Origin: a bacterium
GTDB lineage: Bacteria; Calditrichota; Calditrichia; RBG-13-44-9
Length of the DNA stretch: 47,275 nucleotides
Direction: 5' to 3'
Assembly (NCBI GenBank): GCA_020350205.1
Contig: CP070707.1
Coordinates: 2,680,744-2,728,018, forward strand
The notes beneath the pieces are model-generated. The model worked only from the letters and a program-made list of their open reading frames with translations. It was not told the DNA's origin and did no database searches. Positions 1-10,889 of this stretch are shown one piece after another; position 1 is the stretch's first letter, and each line of letters starts with the position of its first letter. The translations under genes were made by a program, and so were the position numbers.

Positions 1-79
1 CCTGAATGCTGCATCCATTGAAGCCGCTATGCGGATTATTGAAGGTACTGCCCGGAGTATGGGTATTGAAGTCGAGTAA
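1..79 (+). CDS. rplK: 50S ribosomal protein L11, C-terminal end (partial)
   Basis: The window opens inside this gene. Reading from base 2 gives 25 codons ending at TAA 77-79, with the conserved L11 C-terminus (LNAASIEAAMRIIEGTARSM). L11 binds the GTPase-associated centre of 23S rRNA. The start, the N-terminal domain and any upstream leader lie outside the window. It is followed after 16 bp by rplA, the usual L11-L1 order. Confidence 0.93.
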   Translation, partial: LNAASIEAAMRIIEGTARSMGIEVE

Positions 80-95
80 TCGTTGCGAGGTATAA

Positions 96-797
96 ATGAA
101 AAGAAGAAGTAAAAGGTATTCGAATCTTAGAAATCTTATCGAAAAACGTGAATATTCGCTTGATGAAGCGGTGAGTTTAATAAAACAGACTGCCCAGGCA
201 AAATTTGACGAGTCGGTTGAGATTGCAATCCGTTTAGGGGTTGATCCCCGCAGATCTGAGCAAGCCATTCGCGGTACGGTATCCCTTCCCCACGGTCTTG
301 GAAAACCGGTAAGAGTATTAGTGATTACCAAAGGTGAGAAGGCGGCTCAGGCAGAAAAAGCTGGTGCGGATTATGTGGGGTACGAAGAATATCTGGAAAA
401 AATTGAAAAAGAAAACTGGCTTGAATTTGACGTTCTGGTCGCTACTCCCGATGCCATGAAAGATTTGGGAAAATTAGGGAAGGTTCTGGGTCCACGGGGA
501 TTGATGCCAAATCCCAAGAGCGGTACAGTTACCATGGAGATTGAGCGGACCGTTAAAGAAATAAAAGCTGGTAAAATTGATTTTCGGGTTGATAAAGCCG
601 GGATTATTCATTCCAGTGTTGGTAAGGCCTCCTTTGAAGCAGATAAGTTAAAAGATAATATCCGATCGCTCCTGCAGATGATTATTAGGATGAAACCAGC
701 CACTGCCAAGGGAACATATCTGCGGAGCATCTATGTGTCAAATACGATGGGTCCCGGGATCAGATTACTTCCCAACACGACTGAATTTCAGGAATAA
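96..797 (+). CDS. rplA: 50S ribosomal protein L1
   Basis: At 233 residues this is full length for bacterial L1. It forms the L1 stalk that moves deacylated tRNA out of the E site, and in many bacteria L1 also represses its own operon by binding the mRNA leader. Visible family signatures include GLGKPVRVLVITKGEKA and the central VLGPRGLMPNPKSGTV. The ATG at 96 follows a GCGAGGT ribosome binding site. It lies between rplK and rplJ. The L1 operator, if there is one, should be upstream of rplK and outside the window. Confidence 0.97.
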   Translation: MKRRSKRYSNLRNLIEKREYSLDEAVSLIKQTAQAKFDESVEIAIRLGVDPRRSEQAIRGTVSLPHGLGKPVRVLVITKGEKAAQAEKAGADYVGYEEYLEKIEKENWLEFDVLVATPDAMKDLGKLGKVLGPRGLMPNPKSGTVTMEIERTVKEIKAGKIDFRVDKAGIIHSSVGKASFEADKLKDNIRSLLQMIIRMKPATAKGTYLRSIYVSNTMGPGIRLLPNTTEFQE

Positions 798-822
798 TTG
801 ACAAATGTTGAGGTAGTTTATT

Positions 823-1338
823 ATGGCAACAGCGCAAAAAGAAAAAGTTGTGCAGGAAATGAGCGACAAATTTAGTCGCGCTTCCAGCATCTATTTAGTT
901 GACTTCACTGGTATGGATGTGAATATGACCAATCAGTTGAGGCGTAATTTTCAGGAATCCAATATTGAATATCGAGTTGTTAAAAATACACTGGCCAAGA
1001 TCTCGTTTGATAAAGCGGGAATCGAGGGTATGGAACCATTTCTGAAGGGCGTAAATGCCTATGCTATTAGTTATGATGATCCCACCCTCCCGGTTAAGGT
1101 TCTTGAGAAACATAAGGAGTATAAGGAAAAATTAAAATTAAAAGCAGCATTATTCGAAGGACAGGTTGTCGGTACTGATAAGGTTGAGAATCTGTCCAAA
1201 ATTCCTTCCCGACAGGAATTATTGGGGCAATTGGTCGGAATGCTCAATTCCCCCATGTCCAAACTGGTTTACGCCTTGAATGGTGTAATGTATAATTTAG
1301 TAAATGCCCTAAAAGCATTGGAAGAAAAGAAAAAGTAA
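823..1338 (+). CDS. rplJ: 50S ribosomal protein L10
   Basis: L10 (171 aa) anchors L7/L12 dimers to the ribosomal stalk. The N-terminal half has the RNA-binding signature around TNQLRRNFQESNIEYRVVKN, and the C-terminus is the helical L12-binding arm ending in Lys residues. Only 25 bp separate it from rplA. That leaves no room for the long L10-binding leader that sits before rplJ in E. coli, so any L10 autoregulation would need a different site. A GAGGTAG motif precedes the ATG. Confidence 0.96.
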   Translation: MATAQKEKVVQEMSDKFSRASSIYLVDFTGMDVNMTNQLRRNFQESNIEYRVVKNTLAKISFDKAGIEGMEPFLKGVNAYAISYDDPTLPVKVLEKHKEYKEKLKLKAALFEGQVVGTDKVENLSKIPSRQELLGQLVGMLNSPMSKLVYALNGVMYNLVNALKALEEKKK

Positions 1339-1378
1339 TTAAATCATAACAGCATTTATAATTGGAGGTAATCTTAAA

Positions 1379-1771
1379 ATGGCTGAAGTTAAACGTGCTG
1401 ATGTATTAGCATATCTGGAGAAAGCAACAATTCTTGAGGTTTCTGAGTTAGTGAAGGAAATCGAAGAAAAATTTGGTGTAACAGCCTCTGCACCTATGGT
1501 TGCGGCGATTCCGGGTGCTGCTGCCCCGGGCGCTGCAGCGGATGCAGCCGCGGAAGAGCAGACAGAATTTGATGTGGTTCTCAAAGAAATCGGATCCCAA
1601 AAAATTCAAGTCATTAAAGTGGTCCGGGCAATCACCAATTTAGGTCTCAAAGAAGCAAAGGATTTGGTAGAAGCAGCTCCCAAAGCCGTCAAGGAAGGTG
1701 TCTCTAAAGCGGAAGCTGAAGACATCAAGAAGCAGTTGACGGAAGTCGGTGCTACTGTCGACATTAACTAA
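1379..1771 (+). CDS. rplL: 50S ribosomal protein L7/L12
   Basis: This 130-residue protein has the classic L7/L12 layout. An N-terminal dimerisation region (about 1-40) is followed by an Ala/Gly/Pro hinge (about 41-60, [20 protein letters not shown]) and a globular factor-binding domain with [20 protein letters not shown]. It recruits EF-G, EF-Tu and other GTPases to the ribosome. A GGAGGT site precedes the ATG. It follows rplJ by 40 bp and precedes rpoB by 40 bp, too short for the attenuator that separates rplL from rpoB in E. coli. Confidence 0.97.
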   Translation: MAEVKRADVLAYLEKATILEVSELVKEIEEKFGVTASAPMVAAIPGAAAPGAAADAAAEEQTEFDVVLKEIGSQKIQVIKVVRAITNLGLKEAKDLVEAAPKAVKEGVSKAEAEDIKKQLTEVGATVDIN

Positions 1772-1811
1772 ATCCAATTAAAATTTTAACGAAGCTTATG
1801 AGGTAGTTTCT

Positions 1812-4800
1812 TTGAAAGATATAAAATTGATCGAGCGTCAATCTTTCTCAAAAATACCCACAATCGCGGAATATCCGGATCTTCTCGATATCCAGCGCAA
1901 ATCTTTTCAGGAGTTCCTGCAGGAGAACACTGCACCGGATAAGCGTAAGGATCAGGGTTTACAGGCCGTGTTTATGGCCACTTTTCCCATTGTTGACAGC
2001 CGGGAAAATTTTATTCTGGATTTTGTGGAATACTACTTAGATAAACCCAAATATACGGTGCGCGAATGTCGTGAAAGAGGTCTCTCTTACGCGGTTCCCC
2101 TGAAGGCAAAACTTCGTCTCTCTATTAAGGATTTGACCGGTGAAACGGAAAATTATACCGAGACGATTGAGCAGGATGTCTATCTGGGAAATCTGCCTTA
2201 CATGACCGAACGCGGAACGTTTATTATTAATGGTGCCGAAAGAGTTATTGTTAACCAACTTCATCGGGCTCCGGGAGTATTTTTTGATGAGAGTATTCAC
2301 CCAAACGGTACCAAAATTTTCTCGGCCCGGGTCATCCCATTTCGGGGAAGCTGGATTGAATTCATGACTGATGTCAATGATATTCTCCATGTCTATATCG
2401 ACCGTAAGAAAAAGTTCTTTGTAACGACTTTTCTGCGCTCCTTGGGATTTGCAGAGAACAAGGAAATATTAGAACTTTTTAAGCTGATTGATGAGGTAGA
2501 TCTCAAGAAAGAAGAAACTCTGAACCTGGTAGGCAGACGAATTGTCGAAGATATTATTGATGAGAAGACCGGTGAAATTCTACTTGAAGTAGGGACTGAA
2601 CTGGATGAGGAAAGCGTTGAAGCTTTAAAATCTGCTAAAATTAAAAAATTGCGACTCCAGTTTCCTAATGACCCAACCATGCCTCATCTTATTCTTAACA
2701 CCCTTGAAAAGGATGATGCGAAAGATGAGGAAACCGCATTGCGAAAGATCTACAGCCTGTTAAGGTCTGGCGAGCCGCCTGATATTGAAACGGCCAAAGG
2801 CCTGCTGGATAAAATGTTTTTCAATGATAAGCGGTATGAATTAGGCAAGGTTGGACGGTACCGGCTCAATAAGAAGTTGGGACTTAAGGTAGATGTTGAA
2901 TACACCGTGTTGACCAAAGAAGATTTTATTGAAATTATTAAATATCTGATTGATCTGAGAGAGGGGAAGCGGTCCACTGATGATATTGATCATTTGGGGA
3001 ATCGTCGTGTGCGAACTGTTGGGGAACAGCTGTCTTCACAAATGAATTTGGGATTAACCCGAATGGCGCGCACCATTAAAGAAAGAATGAATCTGGGAGA
3101 TTCCGAGACGATAACACCCCAGGAGCTTATCAATGCGCGGGCAATCACTTCGGTTATCAACACCTTTTTTGGAACATCTCAGTTATCCCAATTTATGGAT
3201 CAGACCAATCCCCTGGCGGAACTGACTCATAAACGACGTATGAGTGCACTGGGTCCGGGTGGTCTAACCCGGGAACGTGCTGGTTTTGAAGTACGTGATA
3301 TCCATTACACGCATTATGGCAGGCTTTGCCCGGTGGAAACTCCGGAGGGTCCGAATATCGGATTGATCTCATCCTTGTGTGTTCTGGCACAGGTGAATGA
3401 GTTCGGCTTTATCGAAACACCCTATCGTAAAGTGGTTGATGGCAAAGTGACCAATGACATCGAATTTCTGTCTGCGGATGACGAGGAACGAAGCGTTATT
3501 GCCCAGTTCAATGCACCGGTGGATGAAAAATCCAGGAAATTTATCAATGATCTGGTGAAAGTAAGGCAGCGTAGTGACTTTGTGCTTTCAAATCCGAAAG
3601 ATATCCAGTTTATCGATATTGCTTCCAACCAGATTGTTTCCCCGGCTGCTTCTCTCATTCCGTTCCTGGAACATGATGACGCAAACAGGGCGCTCATGGG
3701 ATCAAATATGCAACGCCAGGCTGTTCCGATTATTCGTCCGGATGCCCCAATTGTTGGGACGGGGATGGAGAAAAAAGTGGCGGTTGATTCCGGTGCCGTT
3801 ATTGTTTCACAGGTTGATGGTATTGTTGAGAAAGTTGATTCGGAAAAAATCATAATAAAAGTTGATTCCGGGTCCGTGAATGATGTTCGTCGCGTAATGA
3901 CTGGTGAGGCAGAACGTGTGGAATATGATCTGCTAAAACTTGTCCGGACCAATCAGAATACTGCAATCAACCAGAGGCCCCTGGTTCGTGAAGGGGACAA
4001 AGTGTCCAAAAACCAGGTGCTTGCGGATGGACATGCCACGGATAAAGGGGAACTGGCACTCGGTAAAAATATTCTGGTCGCATTTATGCCCTGGAATGGA
4101 TACAACTTTGAGGATGCAATTGTTATCTCGGAACGAATTGTGCGGGATGATGTTTTTACCTCAATCCATATCGAAGAATTTGAAACACAGGTCCGGGATA
4201 CCAAAAGAGGTGAGGAAGAACTCACCCGCGAAATTCCCAATGTAAGCGAAGAAGCCACCAAGAATTTGGATGAAAACGGAATTATCCGGGTGGGTGCAGA
4301 GGTCAGTTCTGGAGATATTCTGGTGGGGAAAGTAACCCCTAAGGGTGAAACAGAACCAACACCAGAAGAAAAATTGTTAAAAGCAATTTTTGGTAGTAAA
4401 GCGGGCGACGTAAAAGATGCAAGCTTAAAATTGCCTTCCGGTATGGAAGGTATTGTCATTGATACCAAACTCTTTTCCCGGAAGAAAAAAGACCCAAAGA
4501 CAAAAAAGGAAGATAAAAAGAAAATTGACCAGCTGGAAAAAGAGTATGACCAGAGATTGAGAGATATCCGCGATCGTCTTTTTCAGTTCCTGGAAGATAA
4601 ATTCGGGAATGTACCCACGCAGGGCATAAAAAGTAAAAATGACAAAGCCATACTCAAAGCCAAAGGTAAAATTACGAAGAAGATATTTGAAAAGCAGGAA
4701 ATTGATTCCATCGATTATATTGAGCCTTGGTTCGAAAAGAATGAGTTGAATGAGCAGGTTCGCCAGTGTTTTTCTGAGTACAAAAGTCTGATCCGTGAAA

Positions 4801-5588
4801 TTGAAAATGATCTGCGCACGGAAAAATATAAAATCATGATTGGCGATGAGTTACCTCCGGGTATTGTTCAACTGGCCAAGATTTATGTGGCGCAAAAGCG
4901 CAAAATAAAAGTTGGCGATAAAATGGCTGGTCGTCATGGGAATAAAGGCGTGGTTGCAAAGGTTGTCCCTGAGGAAGATATGCCATTTTTACCTGATGGT
5001 ACGCCCGTTGATATCGTCTTGAATCCTTTGGGCGTTCCGTCAAGAATGAATTTGGGACAGATTTTCGAAACAACTTTGGGATGGGCCGGCAAACTTCTGA
5101 ATAAATATTATGCCACTCCTGTTTTTGATGGGGCGATTTATGATGAAGTAATCGAAGAGATGAAAACCGCTGGTTTGCCAATTACTGGAAAGATGCGCTT
5201 GTATGACGGACAAACCGGTGAGCCATTTGACCAGGAAGTCGGAGTGGGTTTTATCTATATGATGAAATTGTCCCACATGGTTGATGATAAAATTCATTCA
5301 AGATCCATTGGCCCTTACTCATTAATCACCCAGCAGCCCTTGGGTGGTAAAGCACAATTTGGTGGTCAAAGATTTGGGGAAATGGAGGTCTGGGCATTGG
5401 AAGCCTATGGTGCAGCATATACCCTACAAGAAATTCTGACCTATAAGAGTGATGATGTTCAAGGAAGAACCAAAGTGTATGAATCTATTGTCAAGGGAGA
5501 CAATCTTACTGACGCAGGAAGACCTGAATCATTTAATGTGTTGGTCAAAGAGCTCCAGGGACTTGGATTAGATATAAAAGTTGAATAA
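1812..5588 (+). CDS. rpoB: RNA polymerase beta subunit
   Basis: At 1258 residues this is a full-length beta subunit. It forms one side of the polymerase active-site cleft with RpoC. The rifampicin-pocket region lies at about 454-485. Q460, D463, H473 and S478 match E. coli Q513, D516, H526 and S531, so the wild-type sensitive residues are kept. A Lys/Glu-rich helical insert at about 880-1005, before the PPGIV and [10 protein letters not shown] motifs, corresponds to the insert common in Gram-negative beta subunits. Translation most likely starts at TTG 1812, after a TATGAGGT site. It pairs with rpoC 53 bp downstream. Confidence 0.98.
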   Translation: MKDIKLIERQSFSKIPTIAEYPDLLDIQRKSFQEFLQENTAPDKRKDQGLQAVFMATFPIVDSRENFILDFVEYYLDKPKYTVRECRERGLSYAVPLKAKLRLSIKDLTGETENYTETIEQDVYLGNLPYMTERGTFIINGAERVIVNQLHRAPGVFFDESIHPNGTKIFSARVIPFRGSWIEFMTDVNDILHVYIDRKKKFFVTTFLRSLGFAENKEILELFKLIDEVDLKKEETLNLVGRRIVEDIIDEKTGEILLEVGTELDEESVEALKSAKIKKLRLQFPNDPTMPHLILNTLEKDDAKDEETALRKIYSLLRSGEPPDIETAKGLLDKMFFNDKRYELGKVGRYRLNKKLGLKVDVEYTVLTKEDFIEIIKYLIDLREGKRSTDDIDHLGNRRVRTVGEQLSSQMNLGLTRMARTIKERMNLGDSETITPQELINARAITSVINTFFGTSQLSQFMDQTNPLAELTHKRRMSALGPGGLTRERAGFEVRDIHYTHYGRLCPVETPEGPNIGLISSLCVLAQVNEFGFIETPYRKVVDGKVTNDIEFLSADDEERSVIAQFNAPVDEKSRKFINDLVKVRQRSDFVLSNPKDIQFIDIASNQIVSPAASLIPFLEHDDANRALMGSNMQRQAVPIIRPDAPIVGTGMEKKVAVDSGAVIVSQVDGIVEKVDSEKIIIKVDSGSVNDVRRVMTGEAERVEYDLLKLVRTNQNTAINQRPLVREGDKVSKNQVLADGHATDKGELALGKNILVAFMPWNGYNFEDAIVISERIVRDDVFTSIHIEEFETQVRDTKRGEEELTREIPNVSEEATKNLDENGIIRVGAEVSSGDILVGKVTPKGETEPTPEEKLLKAIFGSKAGDVKDASLKLPSGMEGIVIDTKLFSRKKKDPKTKKEDKKKIDQLEKEYDQRLRDIRDRLFQFLEDKFGNVPTQGIKSKNDKAILKAKGKITKKIFEKQEIDSIDYIEPWFEKNELNEQVRQCFSEYKSLIREIENDLRTEKYKIMIGDELPPGIVQLAKIYVAQKRKIKVGDKMAGRHGNKGVVAKVVPEEDMPFLPDGTPVDIVLNPLGVPSRMNLGQIFETTLGWAGKLLNKYYATPVFDGAIYDEVIEEMKTAGLPITGKMRLYDGQTGEPFDQEVGVGFIYMMKLSHMVDDKIHSRSIGPYSLITQQPLGGKAQFGGQRFGEMEVWALEAYGAAYTLQEILTYKSDDVQGRTKVYESIVKGDNLTDAGRPESFNVLVKELQGLGLDIKVE

Positions 5589-5641
5589 TTAAATGACTGT
5601 TACGGCGTTTATTATTCACCATAAAAAAGGATAATCCACAT

Positions 5642-8600
5642 ATGAATAGAGTAGATGTCAAAGAAAGGTTTAGTACTGAAACTTTAGCTAAAAGAGGCCA
5701 GATTACCAAAATTTCCATTGGATTGGCTTCCCCAAATGCAATTTTGGAAAAGAGTTATGGTGAAGTAACCAAGCCTGAGACAATAAATTACCGGTCTTTC
5801 AAACCCGAGAAGGACGGTCTGTTTTGCGAAAAAATTTTCGGACCGGTAAAAGACTGGGAATGCCATTGTGGAAAGTATAAGAGAATTCGGTATAAAGGTA
5901 TCATTTGTGATAGATGCGGTGTGGAAGTTACCACCAAAGCGGTAAGACGTGAGCGTATGGGACATATCAGTCTGGCTGTGCCTATTGTTCATATCTGGTA
6001 TTTTCGCTCTACACCGACAAAAATTGGATACCTGCTCAACATATCACCTAAATATCTTGAAAAAATTATCTATTATGAAGCATATGTTGTCATTCAACCT
6101 GGTAAGGGTAGTTTTAAGACCGGTGATGTCTTAATGGAAGAGGAATATTTAAATATACTGGAAGGATTGTCCCCCGAAGAAAGGAATTTGCCTGACGATA
6201 ATCCCGATAAATTTATTGCGGGCATGGGGGGAGAAGCTATTCGGGATATGCTTAAAAATATTGATATTGAAGAGCTTTCAGAGGAGTTGAGGAATGTCCT
6301 CAAAACTGAAAAATCAAAACAGAAAAAATATGAAGCTTTAAAACGACTTAAAGTAGTCGAGGCATTTCGCACCCGGGAAAACGGAGAATTCAAAAATAAA
6401 CCCGAGTGGATGGTCATGGATGTAATTCCGGTAATTCCACCAGAATTAAGACCTCTTGTACCCCTCGAAGGTGGCCGTTTTGCGACTAGTGATTTAAATG
6501 ATTTGTATCGCCGGGTGATCATCCGTAATAATCGCCTCAAAAAACTTATCGATATTAAAGCACCGGAAGTGATACTTCGCAACGAAAAAAGAATGCTGCA
6601 GGAATCAGTGGATGCGCTGTTTGATAATACCAAACGTACGACCGCTGTTCGGAGCGATGGAAACCGACCACTGAAGTCTCTTTCTGATATGCTTCGCGGG
6701 AAACAGGGCCGCTTTCGCCTCAATCTTCTGGGGAAAAGAGTCGATTACTCTGGCCGTTCAGTGATTGTGGTTGGTCCCAAATTGCGACTCTATGAGTGTG
6801 GCTTACCAAAAGAAATGGCCGTTGAGCTGTTTAAACCCTTTATTATCAAAAAATTACAAGAGCGTAAAGTTGTAAAAACAGTCAAAAGTGCCAAGCGAAT
6901 CGTTGAAAAACGAGACGCGATTGTCTTTGAAGTTTTGGAGGAAATCGTTGGAGAACATCCGGTTCTTCTGAATCGCGCACCCACACTTCACCGTCTCGGA
7001 ATTCAGGCATTTCAACCGGTGTTAATTGAGGGTAAAGCTATTGAAATTCATCCACTGGTCTGTGCAGCATTTAATGCGGACTTTGACGGCGATCAGATGG
7101 CGGTGCATGTGCCCCTGTCCTATGAAGCACAAATGGAAGCGCGACTTCTTATGCTTTCCTCCCATAATATATTGTCACCAGCTAATGGGAGGCCATTAGC
7201 AGTTCCGTCTCAGGATATGGTGCTGGGGTGTTATTATGTCACCAAAGACAAATCAGGCGTGATGGGTGAAGGCAAGACATTCGCTTCAACACAAGAGGTA
7301 ATCATTGCACTTAATGATCGCAAAGTGGCCCTGCATGCAATGATTAAAGTGAGAATTAATGGAGAACTTATTGACACCACGGTTGGCCGGGTTTTGTTTA
7401 ATGGCATTGTGCCCGAGAAAGTTGGTTTTATCAATAGTACGATGACCAAAAAAACCCTCGAAGGCCTCATTTCCATTGTATTAAAGCATGCCGGGAACCT
7501 TGCAACAGTACGATTTTTAGATAGTTTGAAGGAACTGGGATTCCGTTACTCCACCTTGGCCGGTTCCAGTATTGGGCTGGATGATGTGGTTATCCCGGAA
7601 AGCAAGGAAAAAATTGTTACTCATGCTTATGATGAGGTGAGACTGCTGGAAAACCAGTATCAAATGGGTATTATCACGGATGGTGAGCGGTATAATAAAG
7701 TGATCGATATCTGGACCCGGGTAACAGAACAGGTTTCGGGTGAACTTTTCAAAATTCTTAAAGACCATAAGGCCGGATTTAATTCACTTTATATGATGTC
7801 GGATTCGGGAGCTCGGGGTAGCAAGGAACAGATCCGCCAGTTGGCAGGGATGCGGGGACTTATGGCAAAACCGCAAAAAACACTTACCGGCCAGACTGGA
7901 GAAATTATTGAGAACCCGATTACTGCAAATTTTTTCGAGGGTTTGACAGTCCAGGAATACTTCATTTCGACTCACGGTGCTCGTAAGGGTCTTGCTGATA
8001 CGGCCTTAAAAACTGCTGATGCAGGTTATCTGACCAGGCGATTGGTCGATGTCGCCCAGGATGTTATGATTACGGAGTATGACTGTGGTACGATCCTGGG
8101 TATTGAAACCTATCCAATTAAAGAAGGTGAGCGCGTCATTGAATCCCTGGCAGATCGTGTTCTGGGTCGTGTTTCAGTAGACGATGTATTTGATCCTCTT
8201 ACCGGTGATGAAATTGTTAAAGCTGGTGAGATAATTGACGAAGAAAAAGCATCAATGATCGCTGAATCGGCCATTGAATCTATTAAAATTAAATCGGTTT
8301 TAACCTGTGAAGCAGAACGTGGGGTGTGTAGCCTTTGCTATGGAAGAAACCTGGCTGCTGGTCGCCTGGTTAGCATCGGGGAAGCTGTCGGTATTATGGC
8401 GGCACAGAGTATTGGTGAGCCAGGTACTCAGTTGACTCTCCGTACCTTCCATATCGGTGGAATTGCCGGCCGAATTGCAGCACAGTCTCAGGTGATGGCC
8501 AGGTTTGACGGAAAAATTAAAGTTGAAAACCTCCGCCTGTTAGAAGGTGAAGAATTAGATGATGATGGAAATGAGGTTAAAAAACTGATGGCCATTGGAC

Positions 8601-9916
8601 AATACGGTAAGATCCATATTGTTGATGATCAGGATCGTTCACTGGTAAAGTATACCGTCCCTGCTGGCGCAAACTTTCTTTGCCAGGATGGAACCGTGGT
8701 TAAAAAAGGTGAAATCCTGTTTGAATGGGATCCCTACTCTACAGTGATTCTTGCAGAGAAGGGCGGTATTATAAAATTTGCCGATATAGTGGAAAATGTC
8801 ACCGCCAGAGAGGAATTAGATGACCAGACCCTGCAGAAGCAGCGTGTCATTATTGAGTCACGGAATAAGAATTTGAGTCCTCATATCAAAGTGGTGAATA
8901 AAAAGGGTGAAGAACTTGCAACTCATATCCTTCCGGTTAAGGCACAGATTCGGGTAGCCAATAATCAGGAAATCAAAGCGGGAACAATCATTGCCAGAAT
9001 TCCCCGTGAAATTGGCAAGACCCGTGATATTACCGGTGGGTTGCCCAGGGTTGCAGAACTGTTTGAAGCCCGCAAGCCTAAAGAACAGGCCATTGTCAGT
9101 GAAATTGACGGCGTGGTCAGGTTTGGAACAATCAAACGAGGTGTCCGGGAAATCATTGTAGAAGGTACCCTGGAAAAGAAAAAATATGCAGTTCCTTACA
9201 GTATGCATGTCCTGGTTCATAATGGAGATTATGTGAAGGCTGGTGAAATGCTGACCGAAGGATCAATTGCACCCCAGGATATTCTGCAGATTCTGGGTCC
9301 TAATAAAGTACAGGAATATCTGGTGAATGAAATCCAGGAAGTTTATCGATTACAGGGTGTGAGTATTGATGATAAACACATTGAGGTGATTGCCCGGCAG
9401 ATGATGCAGAGGGTACGGGTCCTGGATCCCGGTGACACTCGATTCCTGGAAGGAGATACCATTAACCGGGTGATTTTTAAAGAGGAAAATGAGAAAATCA
9501 GGAATAAAGTGGTTATCACCGAACCGGGTGATTCCCGCTTCCGGAAAAGACAGTTGGTGGATAAATTAAAATTTGAGTATACCAACCGTCAACTTGAGAA
9601 AGCAGAGAAAACCATGGCAGAAGCCAGGGATGCTGATCCGGCAACCAGTGAACCGATTTTACTGGGAATTACACAGGCAGCTCTTACCACGGATAGCTTT
9701 ATCAGTGCGGCTTCATTCCAGGAAACCACCAGGGTGCTTACCGAAGCAGCGGTCGCCGGAAAAGTGGATGCTTTATTTGGTTTGAAAGAAAATGTCATTG
9801 TAGGGAATCTGATTCCGGTTGGAACAGGAATGAAAAAATTTGAACAACTTAATATTGAGCTAAAGACGCAGGCTGGTAAGGAAGAGGAAATCTCGGAACC
9901 AGTTCCGGTGAAATAA
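5642..9916 (+). CDS. rpoC: RNA polymerase beta' subunit
   Basis: At 1424 residues it is close in length to beta' of the FCB group. The catalytic magnesium loop [10 protein letters not shown] places D480, D482 and D484. The N-terminal zinc ribbon uses C74, C76, C89 and C92. The second zinc site uses C815, C889, C896 and C899. The bridge-helix and trigger-loop regions are intact ([36 protein letters not shown]). The ATG at 5642 follows an AAAAAAGGAT site. The 86-bp gap before rpsL is one of the longest in the cluster. Confidence 0.98.
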   Translation: MNRVDVKERFSTETLAKRGQITKISIGLASPNAILEKSYGEVTKPETINYRSFKPEKDGLFCEKIFGPVKDWECHCGKYKRIRYKGIICDRCGVEVTTKAVRRERMGHISLAVPIVHIWYFRSTPTKIGYLLNISPKYLEKIIYYEAYVVIQPGKGSFKTGDVLMEEEYLNILEGLSPEERNLPDDNPDKFIAGMGGEAIRDMLKNIDIEELSEELRNVLKTEKSKQKKYEALKRLKVVEAFRTRENGEFKNKPEWMVMDVIPVIPPELRPLVPLEGGRFATSDLNDLYRRVIIRNNRLKKLIDIKAPEVILRNEKRMLQESVDALFDNTKRTTAVRSDGNRPLKSLSDMLRGKQGRFRLNLLGKRVDYSGRSVIVVGPKLRLYECGLPKEMAVELFKPFIIKKLQERKVVKTVKSAKRIVEKRDAIVFEVLEEIVGEHPVLLNRAPTLHRLGIQAFQPVLIEGKAIEIHPLVCAAFNADFDGDQMAVHVPLSYEAQMEARLLMLSSHNILSPANGRPLAVPSQDMVLGCYYVTKDKSGVMGEGKTFASTQEVIIALNDRKVALHAMIKVRINGELIDTTVGRVLFNGIVPEKVGFINSTMTKKTLEGLISIVLKHAGNLATVRFLDSLKELGFRYSTLAGSSIGLDDVVIPESKEKIVTHAYDEVRLLENQYQMGIITDGERYNKVIDIWTRVTEQVSGELFKILKDHKAGFNSLYMMSDSGARGSKEQIRQLAGMRGLMAKPQKTLTGQTGEIIENPITANFFEGLTVQEYFISTHGARKGLADTALKTADAGYLTRRLVDVAQDVMITEYDCGTILGIETYPIKEGERVIESLADRVLGRVSVDDVFDPLTGDEIVKAGEIIDEEKASMIAESAIESIKIKSVLTCEAERGVCSLCYGRNLAAGRLVSIGEAVGIMAAQSIGEPGTQLTLRTFHIGGIAGRIAAQSQVMARFDGKIKVENLRLLEGEELDDDGNEVKKLMAIGQYGKIHIVDDQDRSLVKYTVPAGANFLCQDGTVVKKGEILFEWDPYSTVILAEKGGIIKFADIVENVTAREELDDQTLQKQRVIIESRNKNLSPHIKVVNKKGEELATHILPVKAQIRVANNQEIKAGTIIARIPREIGKTRDITGGLPRVAELFEARKPKEQAIVSEIDGVVRFGTIKRGVREIIVEGTLEKKKYAVPYSMHVLVHNGDYVKAGEMLTEGSIAPQDILQILGPNKVQEYLVNEIQEVYRLQGVSIDDKHIEVIARQMMQRVRVLDPGDTRFLEGDTINRVIFKEENEKIRNKVVITEPGDSRFRKRQLVDKLKFEYTNRQLEKAEKTMAEARDADPATSEPILLGITQAALTTDSFISAASFQETTRVLTEAAVAGKVDALFGLKENVIVGNLIPVGTGMKKFEQLNIELKTQAGKEEEISEPVPVK

Positions 9917-10002
9917 GCAATTTTTAAAAACAAATTGGAAAAAAATAATCGCATTATTAAATTGTAAGTCTGTCACTTTTTGAAAACTTTGTAGGAGGTC
10001 TC

Positions 10003-10380
10003 TTGCCAACGATTAATCAACTTGTTCGATATGGCAGAAAACAGGTCGAAAAGAAAAATAAGGCACCGGCACTGGGTAAATCCCCCCAGAAAAGAGGGGT
10101 ATGCACACGGGTTTATACAACCACGCCCAAGAAACCAAATTCGGCATTAAGAAAGGTAGCGCGTGTCCGGTTAACTAACGGGATAGAAGTGACTGCGTAT
10201 ATTCCTGGTGAGGGACATAATTTGCAGGAACACTCCATCGTGTTGATCCGGGGGGGGCGTGTAAAGGATTTGCCGGGAGTTCGCTACCATATTATCAGGG
10301 GAACCCTTGATACGGGTGGAGTAAATGACAGAATGCAGGGTCGTTCCAAGTATGGTACCAAGCGGCCTAAGAAATCATAG
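10003..10380 (+). CDS. rpsL: 30S ribosomal protein S12
   Basis: S12 (125 aa) sits at the decoding centre. The sequence has [19 protein letters not shown], with K43 of the streptomycin loop, and [11 protein letters not shown], with the second streptomycin-site lysine and the Asp that is methylthiolated in many bacteria. Both lysines are the sensitive wild-type residues. Translation starts at TTG 10003 behind a strong AGGAGGT site. It begins the str block (rpsL-rpsG-fusA), joined directly to rpoBC. Confidence 0.97.
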   Translation: MPTINQLVRYGRKQVEKKNKAPALGKSPQKRGVCTRVYTTTPKKPNSALRKVARVRLTNGIEVTAYIPGEGHNLQEHSIVLIRGGRVKDLPGVRYHIIRGTLDTGGVNDRMQGRSKYGTKRPKKS

Positions 10381-10394
10381 TATTTGAGGATATC

Positions 10395-10862
10395 ATGAGG
10401 CGAAGAAAAGCACCAGAGAGGACGGTTTTACCAGATCCCAAGTATAAGAGTGAATTGGTCAGTAAATTCATCAACGGATTAACGCTTAAGGGTAAAAAAA
10501 GTAAGTCGGAAACGATTTTTTATTCTGCGATGGATCTTATTGAAACCAAGATGAAACAAGATCCTTTGACTGTTTTCAAAAAGGCGATGGATAATGTGGC
10601 GCCAATTTTAGAAGTCCGTTCCCGCCGTGTTGGGGGAGCTACATATCAGGTGCCGGTTGAAGTCCGGGATAAGCGTCGCCGATCGCTGGCCATTCGCTGG
10701 CTTGTAAGCTTCTCAAATCAGAGGTCTGAAAATACCATGGCGGAACGGTTAGCAAATGAAATTATGGCAGCCTTTAAAAATGAAGGTGCCTCGGTTAAGA
10801 AAAAAGAAGATACACATAGAATGGCGGAAGCCAACAAGGCTTTTGCTCATTTTCGATGGTAG
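10395..10862 (+). CDS. rpsG: 30S ribosomal protein S7
   Basis: S7 (155 aa) nucleates assembly of the 16S rRNA 3' domain and contacts E-site tRNA. Family features include the Arg/Lys-rich N-terminus, [18 protein letters not shown] and the C-terminal [13 protein letters not shown]. It starts 14 bp after rpsL with a TTGAGGATATC site before the ATG. Its length matches the short (155-156 aa) bacterial form. Confidence 0.97.
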   Translation: MRRRKAPERTVLPDPKYKSELVSKFINGLTLKGKKSKSETIFYSAMDLIETKMKQDPLTVFKKAMDNVAPILEVRSRRVGGATYQVPVEVRDKRRRSLAIRWLVSFSNQRSENTMAERLANEIMAAFKNEGASVKKKEDTHRMAEANKAFAHFRW

Positions 10863-10889
10863 TATTGGAAGAGATGGATAGTGTAACTC

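Noticed and set aside
798..826. TTGACA at the rplA-rplJ junction as a promoter -35 element.
   Set aside because: No acceptable -10 element occurs 16-18 bp downstream; the match lies where rplA ends and rplJ begins and is probably chance.
4447..4836. The Lys/Glu-rich insert in RpoB as a novel domain.
   Set aside because: E. coli and other Gram-negative beta subunits have a helical insert at the same place, so this is a known lineage insert.
9917..10002. A promoter in the 86-bp rpoC-rpsL gap.
   Set aside because: The gap is AT-rich, with TTGGAA and TATTAAAT only 14 bp apart. No element pair fits well enough to annotate, although an internal promoter here remains possible.
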